From Xaviernesmea oryzae (GTDB taxonomy: Bacteria > Pseudomonadota > Alphaproteobacteria > Rhizobiales > Rhizobiaceae), in NCBI RefSeq assembly GCF_900177415.1, contig NZ_FXAF01000005.1, positions 1-64,000 of the forward strand: a DNA stretch of 64,000 nt, given 5' to 3'. Shown piece after piece: positions 18,234 to 25,952 of this stretch. The notes beneath the pieces are model-generated. The model did not search any database and had not been told where the DNA came from. It saw only the letters and a list, made by a program, of their open reading frames with translations. The position numbers and the translations under genes were made by a program. How positions within the stretch are numbered: position 1 is the stretch's first letter; the number at the start of each line of letters is the position of its first letter.

Positions 18234-19507
18234 GCGTACGTCCTGCCCATGAACCGTCACGCATATTTCGGCAGCCACAGCGACTTTGGGATGATCCCGC
18301 CGTTCATACCCCAGCATTGGGCTGCCGCGGATGCAAAGACTTCGGCATCTGCGGCGGACTTCACACGGACGCCGGGATTTTTCTCGATTGCCATGACTTG
18401 TGCACCTGCTCTGACAAGTCGAAGTGCGACATGGTTTGCCGCTTCAACCCGACCCATTTCGTTGCGCGGATGCGCGAAATCGACGGTCTCGACCTGGGCA
18501 CGTTGCCACGTCTTGAAGAACTGCCGCTACCCAGCCTGCCGCCCGTCGTGCCGTTCATCCATCACAAATACAGCCGATCCTTACCGCTGAACGAAGCGGT
18601 CGTCGCCATCCCCCTCTCCGAACTTGTCGATTTGGGAAGCGGGCAATTGCACGTTGGCACGCGGGACGAACTATCGGCGCGATTTCTCGTGCCGGCCGAG
18701 GCTGCGATAGTCGTGAGCGGGGTAGACAAGGACCACATCATCGAGCGGTGGTGGGAACTGGACAACCGCCCTGCGTTGATCGCGCAACTTCGCAAACTTG
18801 GAATCACGATGGTGACGGCGCCGAACTACAGCGTCCTCACTGACGTACCAAGAACAGACAATCTCCACGCCATGAAGCGTATTTTTATGGTTTGGAGCGA
18901 GTTTGCCGCGGCGGGTTTGCCCGCGGCGCTCCATGTGAATGCGCGTACCGAGCACGATTATAAGCGCTGGGCCGAGCTTATCCGGGAACGCCCTGAGATC
19001 GGCGTGGTTGCATTTGAATTCGCGACCGGCTGTGGCCGCGGCGAACGCATCACCTTCCATATGTCGCAGCTGATGTTGCTTGCCCGCCGGGTTGGCCGGC
19101 CGCTCGATATCGTTGTCCGTGGCGGGCTCCACATCTTGCCGCAGCTGACACAAGCGTTCCGCCGAGTAACGCTGCTTGAAACCCAATCGTTTTCACGAAC
19201 GCAGCGTCGGCGCCGCGCGTACCTCAACGAGGCGGGGCGCTTGCACTGGGCGCCGTCACCTACGGAAGTGGGGGCACCCCTCGACGAGCTTTTGGCTCAT
19301 AACGTCAAGGTCATGCGCATGGCGATGGAAATGGCGATGGAAGAGCCGTCAAAGCCGGTTCGATTTGTTCAGCGCACGCAAGGAGTCGCACCGAACCGAA
19401 ATGATGAAACCGGGCAGATCAGCCTTTTTGACAATGCTCAGCTTGCCATTCGGGCTCAAATTGGCACCACTAAGCGTGAGGACGTGATCCCCGCTACGAA
19501 AGCGTAG
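18230..19507 (+). CDS. Cysteine-rich DUF4417-like protein
   Basis: The 425-residue protein opens with a cluster of eight cysteines at about 32, 35, 41, 54, 58, 60, 66 and 70, which could hold zinc or an iron-sulphur cluster. The rest looks like a TIM-barrel-type fold with VTAPNYSVLTDVPRTDNLHA, LHVNARTEHDYKRW and VVRGGLHILPQL. It recalls DUF4417 proteins of phages and mobile elements, but I am not certain of the family. No radical-SAM CxxxCxxC motif is seen. It overlaps the upstream gene by four bases and ends in a short tail with QISLFDN. Its last 159 bases are antisense to the ATPase gene that comes from the other side. Confidence 0.6.
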   Translation: MSVRPAHEPSRIFRQPQRLWDDPAVHTPALGCRGCKDFGICGGLHTDAGIFLDCHDLCTCSDKSKCDMVCRFNPTHFVARMREIDGLDLGTLPRLEELPLPSLPPVVPFIHHKYSRSLPLNEAVVAIPLSELVDLGSGQLHVGTRDELSARFLVPAEAAIVVSGVDKDHIIERWWELDNRPALIAQLRKLGITMVTAPNYSVLTDVPRTDNLHAMKRIFMVWSEFAAAGLPAALHVNARTEHDYKRWAELIRERPEIGVVAFEFATGCGRGERITFHMSQLMLLARRVGRPLDIVVRGGLHILPQLTQAFRRVTLLETQSFSRTQRRRRAYLNEAGRLHWAPSPTEVGAPLDELLAHNVKVMRMAMEMAMEEPSKPVRFVQRTQGVAPNRNDETGQISLFDNAQLAIRAQIGTTKREDVIPATKA

Positions 19508-20188
19508 GTCACCGTTCTCATGCGCCAGCGCACGAAAAAGCTGACCAATCCCATAGCCATGTCCCGATTGGCGCCCGAACCTCGAGGCGCCGTCGGATAT
19601 GGCTTCTCGCAGCGCTTGGCCAGAATGCTCAAGTTGTGTGAACTCGGCGTTTTGTCTGAGGCTTGCCAGAACGCCCATTCCAGCATCGGCAACAACAAAC
19701 TCAAACGCATCGCCACTTACAGCATAGGCGGCAAGCCCGGTATCGATCCGGCCGCTATGGGTATAGACGTTGTCCAGGAGCTCCCCCAGCGCACCAAGAA
19801 GACTTTCAACAAGTTTTCGCGGCATATTGCGCGCGGCGGCGGCATTCTCCGCGCGTTTGGCCCATTGATCCCAGAGCGACTGATCCTCGGATTGAGGGTC
19901 GTGACGGAACAGGGGAAAAACGCCCGCAACATCGTTAACCCCGTTACCGGTGATGGTGCCGTGGTCGAGTGCATGATCCACCATGCCGACGAAACGCGCT
20001 TCGAACGCCACGGCCCGATATGCGTCTGGCAAGAGGCGGCGAGCCATGGCCAGTTCAATCAGAGGACCAATTCTTCCCGATTTTCGGACGCGGATGTCGC
20101 CGGCTTGAGGAAGTCGGCCAGAGACAGCCTGCCAAAGCAGATCATCAGCGTTCTCAAAGCTGCCCTCAATATCACGTGCCGCCTGCAT
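19349..20188 (-). CDS. GHKL/HATPase-fold ATPase
   Basis: The C-terminal half has the Bergerat ATP-binding motifs. The N box ELLDN is at 136-140, the G1 box DAGMG at 168-172 and the G2 box GHGYGIG at 209-215, counted from the ATG at 20188. There is no phospho-acceptor H box or membrane segment, so it resembles a soluble anti-sigma-type kinase more than a histidine kinase. The N-terminal 110 residues are unrecognised. A TTG at 20248 could add 20 residues. The gene converges on the DUF4417-like gene and overlaps it by 159 bases. The final strand of the ATPase fold (PGFIISV) lies in the overlap, so the overlap is unlikely to be an artefact. It may partner the STAS-like protein. Confidence 0.72.
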   Translation of the reverse strand: MQAARDIEGSFENADDLLWQAVSGRLPQAGDIRVRKSGRIGPLIELAMARRLLPDAYRAVAFEARFVGMVDHALDHGTITGNGVNDVAGVFPLFRHDPQSEDQSLWDQWAKRAENAAAARNMPRKLVESLLGALGELLDNVYTHSGRIDTGLAAYAVSGDAFEFVVADAGMGVLASLRQNAEFTQLEHSGQALREAISDGASRFGRQSGHGYGIGQLFRALAHENGDLRFRSGDHVLTLSGANLSPNGKLSIVKKADLPGFIISVRCDSLRALNKSNRL

Positions 20189-20403
20189 GCCGTCCTTGCA
20201 AATCCCCCGATCCTCTATTTCGCAATGCAACACAAACCCGACCCCCAAGACACCACTGGCGACACCGGACGTGCCCTTGACTGGCTATCGGATAGGATGA
20301 ATCAGTCGAAGTTAATGCAATATTGGCGCGAAAACACCGCAAGCGCTACAGGAAAAGGCCCAAACTCGCGGTTTTATTGCGGAAGAAATGAGGGGGGTGC
20401 CGC

Positions 20404-21003
20404 ATGCAACTTCGCCTGATTAGCGCGATATTCATCTTCGTCGGTTCGTACCTGCCCCTCAGCCTTATTCTGCTTGCGCAGAACGTCGATTACGAGCGCT
20501 TGAATCAAGAAATATGTTGGAAGTTCTGGGAGCAGGGATGCTCGCTGCTGCTGAATAATCCGGGCTTTGCACTTGGAATTTTTGGGGCCTGCATTCTGTG
20601 TTTCATCGTCACGCTGGTTGCCCTGACGCTCGTCCAGCCGAAGCACGAAATTCAACTGACAGAAGTGAAGCACGTGCCGGCCGATCTCATGAACTACACA
20701 CTGCCATACGTCGTGTCTTTCATGAGCATCGACTATCAAGAGACAGGGAAGTTCGTAGGCTTTCTAATCTTCCTGGGCTGGATGTTTTGGATCACCTATC
20801 GTTCGGGGCAAATTATTCTGAACCCGATCCTGATCGCCTTTGGGTGGCGTCTTTATGATCTCTCGTACCGATTCGTGGGGGATGCGACGGAACATACCAG
20901 CAATGCGCTCGTCTACGGCGCCGTCGCGGCCGGCGAGCGTCATCGGCAGGTTGCCATCCAAGATATTCTCATCATTAAGCCCAATCGCAACATGGATGAT
21001 TGA
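20404..21003 (+). CDS. kwaA: Kiwa anti-phage system, membrane protein KwaA
   Basis: The 199-residue protein has about four membrane segments (residues about 4-26, 52-77, 117-137 and 140-157 by eye) and sits directly before a DUF4868 gene. That pair is the signature of the Kiwa phage-defence system, in which KwaA is the membrane sensor and KwaB the DNA-binding effector. The phrase NNPGFALGIFGACILCFIV marks the second segment. A purine-rich GAGGGGGG lies seven to eight bases before the ATG. The end of kwaA overlaps the TTG codon of kwaB, and the kwaB ATG comes two bases after the stop, so the genes are one operon. Identification rests on the gene pair and layout more than on a single motif. Confidence 0.8.
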   Translation: MQLRLISAIFIFVGSYLPLSLILLAQNVDYERLNQEICWKFWEQGCSLLLNNPGFALGIFGACILCFIVTLVALTLVQPKHEIQLTEVKHVPADLMNYTLPYVVSFMSIDYQETGKFVGFLIFLGWMFWITYRSGQIILNPILIAFGWRLYDLSYRFVGDATEHTSNALVYGAVAAGERHRQVAIQDILIIKPNRNMDD

Positions 21004-21005
21004 AA

Positions 21006-21926
21006 ATGGCTGTACCGCAAGCATTTACGGATTTTGATATCAATGCAGCGACCGTCGCTCTTTGGGTCTTCAAGAAATCGTTGCGACCGGGATCGGCGCC
21101 AGTGTTCACGGGGCGCTGGGTGCAAACCGACGAAGCTCTCGATGGCGCTCTCAAGCAAGCCGTCATTCAGGAGCGGGCTCGAATTCTCGAAGTCAATGAA
21201 TACGGCCTGCTGGCTCAAAATAACGAGGATAGCGCGCTTCGGATCGATGGCCTGCTCACACATGCCGGGCTGCTGACAGCACAGATGGCTGCGGAGATTG
21301 CTACAAAGAAGGTGCGCAATTTGAAAGATGTTCAAAACAGCGATTTCTACGCCATCAAACTCGTTAGCGGCGACTCTATCCTCTACGCAGTTCGAAAAAC
21401 GGATGCGTCATGGAAGTCGAAAAAAGCAGTCAATTATCTGACAGTTCTCTTTGATGACGATGAGCTCACGCTGCAGGAGGCGCCAAGCTTTACTGTGTCC
21501 CGCCATGTCGATTTCTTTATCATCGATGACGACGTACTAATGACGAACAAAGCAGCCTTCGAGTCGGTGCTGAACTACAAGCAGGCGCATGCGGACGACT
21601 TTCTGGCGCTACAAGCAGAACCCGACTTTTCTTCTTTGTTTTCCAACATCGCCCCGCTGGTCGCTTTCGTGGGCACCAACAAGCTTCATCTGCGGCGGGT
21701 ATGTGCCATACGACAGAAGGGCCATTACAGGAATGCGGCCTTCATGGATAGGTTGAGGCAGCAACACCATCAATTCGGACTGGTACTCACCTTTGATGCA
21801 CAAGGCAGAATTGATCCTACTGCAGAGTCATGCGCAAACATCATCCGGGCGTTCTTGGATCACCGCCTAACTTCACCGTTCTCTGCAAACGTCTATGACG
21901 TTCCCGACACCACCCAAATTCAATAA
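21006..21926 (+). CDS. kwaB: Kiwa anti-phage system, DUF4868 protein KwaB
   Basis: The product has 306 residues, the usual size of KwaB, and a DUF4868-like arrangement. The N-terminal half ends with FYAIKLVSGDSILYAVRKT, followed by the central beta-rich block and LTLQEAPSFTVSRHVDFFI. The last part includes LVLTFDAQGRIDP. KwaB is reported to bind DNA and to act with the membrane protein KwaA when phage infection disturbs the cell envelope. The ATG at 21006 starts two bases after the kwaA stop. An overlapping TTG at 21000 is an alternative. After the stop there is a 253-bp gap without genes before the ScpB-like gene from the other strand. Confidence 0.8.
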   Translation: MAVPQAFTDFDINAATVALWVFKKSLRPGSAPVFTGRWVQTDEALDGALKQAVIQERARILEVNEYGLLAQNNEDSALRIDGLLTHAGLLTAQMAAEIATKKVRNLKDVQNSDFYAIKLVSGDSILYAVRKTDASWKSKKAVNYLTVLFDDDELTLQEAPSFTVSRHVDFFIIDDDVLMTNKAAFESVLNYKQAHADDFLALQAEPDFSSLFSNIAPLVAFVGTNKLHLRRVCAIRQKGHYRNAAFMDRLRQQHHQFGLVLTFDAQGRIDPTAESCANIIRAFLDHRLTSPFSANVYDVPDTTQIQ

Positions 21927-22179
21927 CCAGTCTGTTGTTTGGGCCTGTCGTAGCGCCGTTACCGAAAAACGGTGAACGATCCTGCCCCGACGGCAATTGC
22001 GTAGCAGCCTGAAAAACGGCCCATATGCAATTGCCGCGGGAATCGACATTTCGACGGCGGATCCGGAAAAGCCTCATTCGACCGGAGTGCCGCGGGGATC
22101 ACCCTTATTATCGAATCGTTGATTAGCGCGGTCGCTTGATCCGAGGCCTATAGGGCAGCTATCGCTACCTTCCACCGCA

Positions 22180-22872
22180 TCAATCCCCAACCGTTTCGTC
22201 GAGCGGTGTTAGGGTCGAACCGGTTACCTCCGTCGAACCGGCTTCGCGGCGTAGCAGCCCCGCATCCTGCAAGGCCTCTAAATCAGGAAGTTCCCTCAGC
22301 GTTTCCATGCCGAAAGCGGAGAGGAACTGCTTCGTTGTCACGAAGGTATACGGTGCGCCGGGTGTCGGGCTCCGTGGTCCCGAGGCGAGAAAGCCTGCGT
22401 CCCGCAAGCCGGCGATCGTGTCACGACTGACCTCCTTGCCGAAAATCTTGCTCAGTTCCCCCCGCGTCACCGGCTGGAAATATCCCACCGCCATCAGCAC
22501 CATCGCCTCGAACTCCGACAGCGCCGCCGCTCCTCCCCGCGTCGGCGCGGCAGAAGCGCGGATGGTCTCGGCAAAACGGACCTGTGTCCGGTGCTGCCAG
22601 CCGCCCGCGACGGACACGAGTTCGTAGGGGCGGGAACTGAGTTCCTCGCGCAGATCATCAATCAACAAATCGATGCTGCAGCCCTTTCCGACGACCCGGG
22701 CAAGCGTCTCTCGCGTCACCGGCTCGCTCGACGCAAAGATCACCGCCTCGACGCGCAACATCCATTCCCGCCAGCGCAGCTCCGGCGGCAGATCTTCCAG
22801 CTCCCGGTCGAAGAGAATTTCATGCTCTGACCTCCGTCCTCGATCCGTTCTGGCTGTGCTTGATCCGGCCAT
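22180..22872 (-). CDS. ScpB-like segregation protein
   Basis: ScpB proteins are two-winged-helix partners of SMC condensin complexes. The 230-residue product contains the first winged helix (LRVEAVIFASSEPVTRETLA) and the second (LSEFEAMVLMAVGYFQPVTR, FGKEVSRDTIAGLRDAGFL), with the family phrase YTFVTTKQFLSAFG. The ATG at 22872 is two bases past the DUF1403 stop, so both genes are one operon. No ScpA or SMC is nearby. A plasmid-borne ScpB with DUF1403 and a tyrosine recombinase is a combination seen on large rhizobial plasmids. The plasmid copy may help segregation or have a different partner, which is inference. Confidence 0.82.
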   Translation of the reverse strand: MAGSSTARTDRGRRSEHEILFDRELEDLPPELRWREWMLRVEAVIFASSEPVTRETLARVVGKGCSIDLLIDDLREELSSRPYELVSVAGGWQHRTQVRFAETIRASAAPTRGGAAALSEFEAMVLMAVGYFQPVTRGELSKIFGKEVSRDTIAGLRDAGFLASGPRSPTPGAPYTFVTTKQFLSAFGMETLRELPDLEALQDAGLLRREAGSTEVTGSTLTPLDETVGD

Positions 22873-22874
22873 CG

Positions 22875-23828
22875 TCACAACCCGTAAATCCGGAAGGAAG
22901 AGCGGCCCGACAGTTCGCGGACGGCGCCAAAGCCTTCCAGCCGTTCGAACAGCCGGGTCGCGGCCCAGCGCGACAGATTGCTGCCGGGCGCGGCGGCCGG
23001 CACGGCATCCTCCTCGAGCAGTCTTGCGATGACCGCGCCAGCGCCCTTGGTCCGCACCTTCGGCGCCACCGTCAAAAGCGTGTCCGCGCGACGAGCAATC
23101 TCGCTGGCCGAACGCGATGCTGCTACGGTGCCTTCGACCAGAGCCAGGCAGACAGCGCGCGGGAACGCGCCTTCGCCGGGACGGACGCGTCCCCTGCCCC
23201 CGAGCGTTCGAAAAGCCGGGCCGTAGCGCTCGGCCATCAGCAGCGGCAGGGGGTGGTTCCATTTCAGCATCGCGGCGATCAGCATGTCGGCGAGCGCCCA
23301 CGCCAGCGGCTCGGCGTCCGGGCGGTCGCTGTAGATCGCCGAAACGAGGTCTGCCGCCGCAAACGGCGCCGGCCGGCCCGACTGCAATGTGCCGTCGGCA
23401 TGATCGACGGCCGCCGTCAGCCGGTCGTCCCAGGCCAGCCCAATGAGATCAGCCAGTTCGGCGACGGCCTTCGACGAAAAGCCGGGTTTTCGGGTCGCGA
23501 TCCTTTTGTAGGCCGAAAACACCTTTCCCGCCGGACCGGGATCGTCGCCAACTGCAGTGAGCAGGACGGCGTCGCGCAGCGCCTTTTCGTCCTCGTTTCG
23601 CCCCATCAAACGCACCGCGACCGTGGCGCATTTCAGCGCCTGGCGGGCGCGCCAGCAGCCGGCCCAAATCGGCTCGCAGCGAACCAGATCATCCAAGGAT
23701 TTCAGGGCGATACCGGCGGCGAAGGCAGCATCCGCCTCCGTCAGTTCGCGCCCGCGCGGAAGTGCCCAATCCGGAAGTTTGGCGGGCGGTATGGTGGTCG
23801 GAGCAGGAGCGACGGTGAGCGAATCCAT
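22875..23828 (-). CDS. DUF1403 family protein
   Basis: The 317-residue protein matches the DUF1403 pattern: an alanine- and leucine-rich helical protein with [18 protein letters not shown] near the start, [16 protein letters not shown] in the middle and [16 protein letters not shown] near the end. The function is unknown. It occurs in rhizobia next to a ScpB-like gene, as here. The ATG at 23828 is divergent from the tyrosine recombinase gene over 125 bases that contain two palindromes. A role in plasmid or replicon maintenance fits the context and nothing in the sequence proves it. Confidence 0.8.
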   Translation of the reverse strand: MDSLTVAPAPTTIPPAKLPDWALPRGRELTEADAAFAAGIALKSLDDLVRCEPIWAGCWRARQALKCATVAVRLMGRNEDEKALRDAVLLTAVGDDPGPAGKVFSAYKRIATRKPGFSSKAVAELADLIGLAWDDRLTAAVDHADGTLQSGRPAPFAAADLVSAIYSDRPDAEPLAWALADMLIAAMLKWNHPLPLLMAERYGPAFRTLGGRGRVRPGEGAFPRAVCLALVEGTVAASRSASEIARRADTLLTVAPKVRTKGAGAVIARLLEEDAVPAAAPGSNLSRWAATRLFERLEGFGAVRELSGRSSFRIYGL

Positions 23829-23850
23829 GGCTGCGAGGCTACATCATGTG

Positions 23851-23885
23851 TGCGGTTTATGCTAGTCATTTTGGCCAAAACCGCA
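23851..23885. repeat. Nested palindromes between DUF1403 and the recombinase gene
   Basis: TGCGGTTT at 23851-23858 pairs with AAACCGCA at 23878-23885, and the perfect 12-bp palindrome TTTTGGCCAAAA (23869-23880) lies inside. The repeat is next to the DUF1403 start and could be an operator for one or both divergent transcripts. Confidence 0.55.
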
Positions 23886-23904
23886 CCGCTTGTCGTCGAT
23901 AAAA

Positions 23905-23935
23905 AACGACCGATAAGATTGCCTTATCGTTCATT
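23905..23935. repeat. Imperfect 13-bp inverted repeat with 5-bp centre, candidate recombination or operator site
   Basis: The arms AACGACCGATAAG and CTTATCGTTCATT match at 11 of 13 positions around the centre ATTGC. Arms of 11-13 bp with a short centre are typical of tyrosine-recombinase core sites, although a centre of 5 is shorter than usual. The repeat covers the -35 region of the recombinase promoter, so autoregulation is also possible. Confidence 0.45.
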
Positions 23936-23953
23936 TTGCTCTTTATATAAAGA

Positions 23954-25087
23954 ATGACCCGAATCGTCGACCAGAACCCCGAAAATTACCCTCAGGAACA
24001 CTCAGCAGCGTCTGACAGCACGGCGGATTCCGCTGATGTTTCCGCGCCCGGGGCATCGGCCGGGCTCCCCTCCCCTCTTCCGGATGCCAACGCCGGCCTG
24101 CCGGCCCATCTGCAGGACCTCAGCGACCGTGCCCGCAGCTATGTCGAGGCCGCCTCTTCCGCCAACACCCGCAAGGCCTACGCTTCCGACTGGAAACATT
24201 TTGCCGCCTGGTGCCGGCGCCAGAACCTGTCTCCCCTCCCCCCGGATCCGCAGGTCGTCGGCCTCTACATCACCGCCTGTGCCTCGGGAACCGCGGAAAG
24301 AGGTATGAAACAGAATTCGGTGTCGACGATCGAGCGACGTCTCGCCGCCATCGGCTGGAATTGTTCGCAGCGTGGCATGCCGCTGGATCGCAGAGACCGT
24401 GCGATCGCCACCGTGATGGCCGGCATCCGCAACAGGCACGCCGCCCCGCCCCGGCAGAAGGAAGCCATCCTGCCCGAAGACCTGATCGCCATGCTGGAAA
24501 CGCTCGACAGGGGAACCCTGCGCGGCTTGCGTGACCGGGCGATGCTGCTGATCGGTTTTGCCGGCGGCCTGCGCCGCTCGGAAATCACCGGACTCGACTT
24601 GGGGCGTGACCAGACGGACGATGGCCGCGGCTGGATCGAGATTTTTGAAAAGGGCCTGCTGGTGATGCTGCGCGGCAAGACCGGCTGGCGCGAGGTGGAG
24701 ATAGGTCGCGGCTCCTCCGACGCCACCTGCCCGGTCGCCGCCGTCGAAACCTGGATCAGATTCGCCAAGCTCGCCAAAGGCCCCCTCTTCCGACGCGTGA
24801 CTAGTGGGGGCAAGGATGTCGGACCGGACCGGCTCAACGATCAGGAGGTGGCACGCCTCGTGAAGAAGACGGCGCTGGCTGCGGGTGTGCGCGGGGACCT
24901 GAGCGAAGGAGGGCGTGCCGAAAAGTTTGCAGGGCACTCGCTGCGCGCCGGCCTTGCCTCGTCGGCCGAGGTCGATGAGCGCTATGTGCAGAAGCAGCTC
25001 GGCCATGCCTCCGCCGAGATGACCCGCCGCTACCAGCGTCGGCGCGACCGTTTCCGCGTCAACCTGACGAAAGCGGCAGGGCTGTAA
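23954..25087 (+). CDS. Tyrosine recombinase (site-specific integrase)
   Basis: The 377-residue protein is a phage-integrase-type tyrosine recombinase. It has a SAM-like N-domain (ARSYVEAASSANTRKAYASD) and the catalytic set R (LIGFAGGLRRSEI), HSLRAG, LGHAS and the nucleophile Y in MTRRYQRRRDRF. Its fused or dedicated role is not visible, but the neighbours (ScpB-like, DUF1403, repABC) suggest resolution of plasmid multimers or integration of the plasmid maintenance block. A promoter TTGCCT (23919-23924) and TTTATA (23942-23947) lies so close that the ATG at 23954 would be almost leaderless. No ribosome site precedes it. A later start cannot be excluded. Confidence 0.9.
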   Translation: MTRIVDQNPENYPQEHSAASDSTADSADVSAPGASAGLPSPLPDANAGLPAHLQDLSDRARSYVEAASSANTRKAYASDWKHFAAWCRRQNLSPLPPDPQVVGLYITACASGTAERGMKQNSVSTIERRLAAIGWNCSQRGMPLDRRDRAIATVMAGIRNRHAAPPRQKEAILPEDLIAMLETLDRGTLRGLRDRAMLLIGFAGGLRRSEITGLDLGRDQTDDGRGWIEIFEKGLLVMLRGKTGWREVEIGRGSSDATCPVAAVETWIRFAKLAKGPLFRRVTSGGKDVGPDRLNDQEVARLVKKTALAAGVRGDLSEGGRAEKFAGHSLRAGLASSAEVDERYVQKQLGHASAEMTRRYQRRRDRFRVNLTKAAGL

Positions 25088-25109
25088 CCCTCCCCTCCCG
25101 GTGGCTTCC

Positions 25110-25436
25110 TTAAGCCTTGGAACCGTGTCGAGAGCGCTCCGCGATGCTGGAAAGATCGACTTTCTTGCCCGCGACATCCGCGACGATCTTCAACGTACCG
25201 CCGAGCGATTCAACATAATCACGAAGCGTCGACAGCTTCATGTCGGCGCGCTTCTCCAGTCTCGAGACGTTGGTCTGCTTGAAACCGGTCCCGGCAGACA
25301 CGTCTTCCTGCGTCCGTCCGGCAAGTGCCCGCAATTCCCGCAGATTGTGCGCCGTGACAAGCTCGTCGGCGCGCTTTGCTACGGCGCGCTGTTCATCCTC
25401 AGGCAGCGTCTGTATCAGCTTATCGAGATCATCCAT
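25110..25436 (-). CDS. Xre-family antitoxin (HigA-like)
   Basis: The 108-residue protein has a helix-turn-helix of the Xre type (LAGRTQEDVSAGTGFKQTNVSRLEKR) written here only as QEDVSAGTGFKQTNVSRLEK, the recognisable core. It follows the toxin gene and overlaps its end by eight bases. This toxin-first order is typical of HigBA-type modules. The antitoxin binds the toxin and represses the operon. The C-terminal part (LRDYVESLGGTLKIVAD) is also common in Xre antitoxins of this class. Confidence 0.85.
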   Translation of the reverse strand: MDDLDKLIQTLPEDEQRAVAKRADELVTAHNLRELRALAGRTQEDVSAGTGFKQTNVSRLEKRADMKLSTLRDYVESLGGTLKIVADVAGKKVDLSSIAERSRHGSKA

Positions 25437-25794
25437 GTTTCTTCTCCAACTCGCTCAAATGCTCGTCGTACCGTTTGTCCGCCAGATCGATCAGCCGCTT
25501 GTAGAAGAGCTTCTGGCTGACGCCACTCTTCGCACCACCGCAGAGGACGACGGCTTTCCGTTCCGGATCGAAGGCAAAGGCGAACCGCCATTGCACCTTC
25601 AACACCTTGACGCGCAGCTCCTTCATGTTCACGTGTCTGGAGCCTTCGAGGGTATCGACCTCAGGTCGCCCCAGTCGAAAGCCTTTCTCGCGAAGCAGCA
25701 CCAGGTGCGCGAGCAACTCGACCCGAACATCTGCCGGAAGGTCTGTGATCTCGCCTTTGAAGCGGTCATGAAACACGACCTTCCATTCCGTCAT
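25429..25794 (-). CDS. RelE/HigB-type toxin (phage Gp49-like)
   Basis: The 121-residue protein has the Gp49 fold phrases HDRFKGEITDLPADVRVELL, LGRPEVDTLEGSRHVNMKELRV and WRFAFAFDPERKAVVL, so it belongs to the RelE/ParE superfamily of ribosome-dependent mRNA endonucleases. Its gene comes first in the operon and overlaps the Xre antitoxin gene. An A+T-rich 158-bp gap upstream separates it from the divergent serine recombinase and would hold the promoter. On a low-copy plasmid such a pair likely acts in plasmid stability. Catalytic residues were not verified against a structure. Confidence 0.85.
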   Translation of the reverse strand: MTEWKVVFHDRFKGEITDLPADVRVELLAHLVLLREKGFRLGRPEVDTLEGSRHVNMKELRVKVLKVQWRFAFAFDPERKAVVLCGGAKSGVSQKLFYKRLIDLADKRYDEHLSELEKKHG

Positions 25795-25952
25795 TTCATA
25801 TCCTGAATGATATAGATACTTTGAGATATATAATCCACGGCTCCCCTCAAGGCAATAGTGGCGTTTGCTTCGGAGACGCCAGCAACCGATCGGTTATCCG
25901 TATCCTCTGCGTTTGGAAAACCGCTCAACTAACGACCTCTTAGACGCTCCAA

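Noticed and set aside
18230..19507. Radical-SAM enzyme reading of the cysteine-rich protein
   Set aside because: The eight cysteines do not form CxxxCxxC, and no SAM-binding GGE motif was seen.
24002..25177. 391-codon open frame on the - strand
   Set aside because: It is antisense to the tyrosine recombinase, which has all catalytic motifs.
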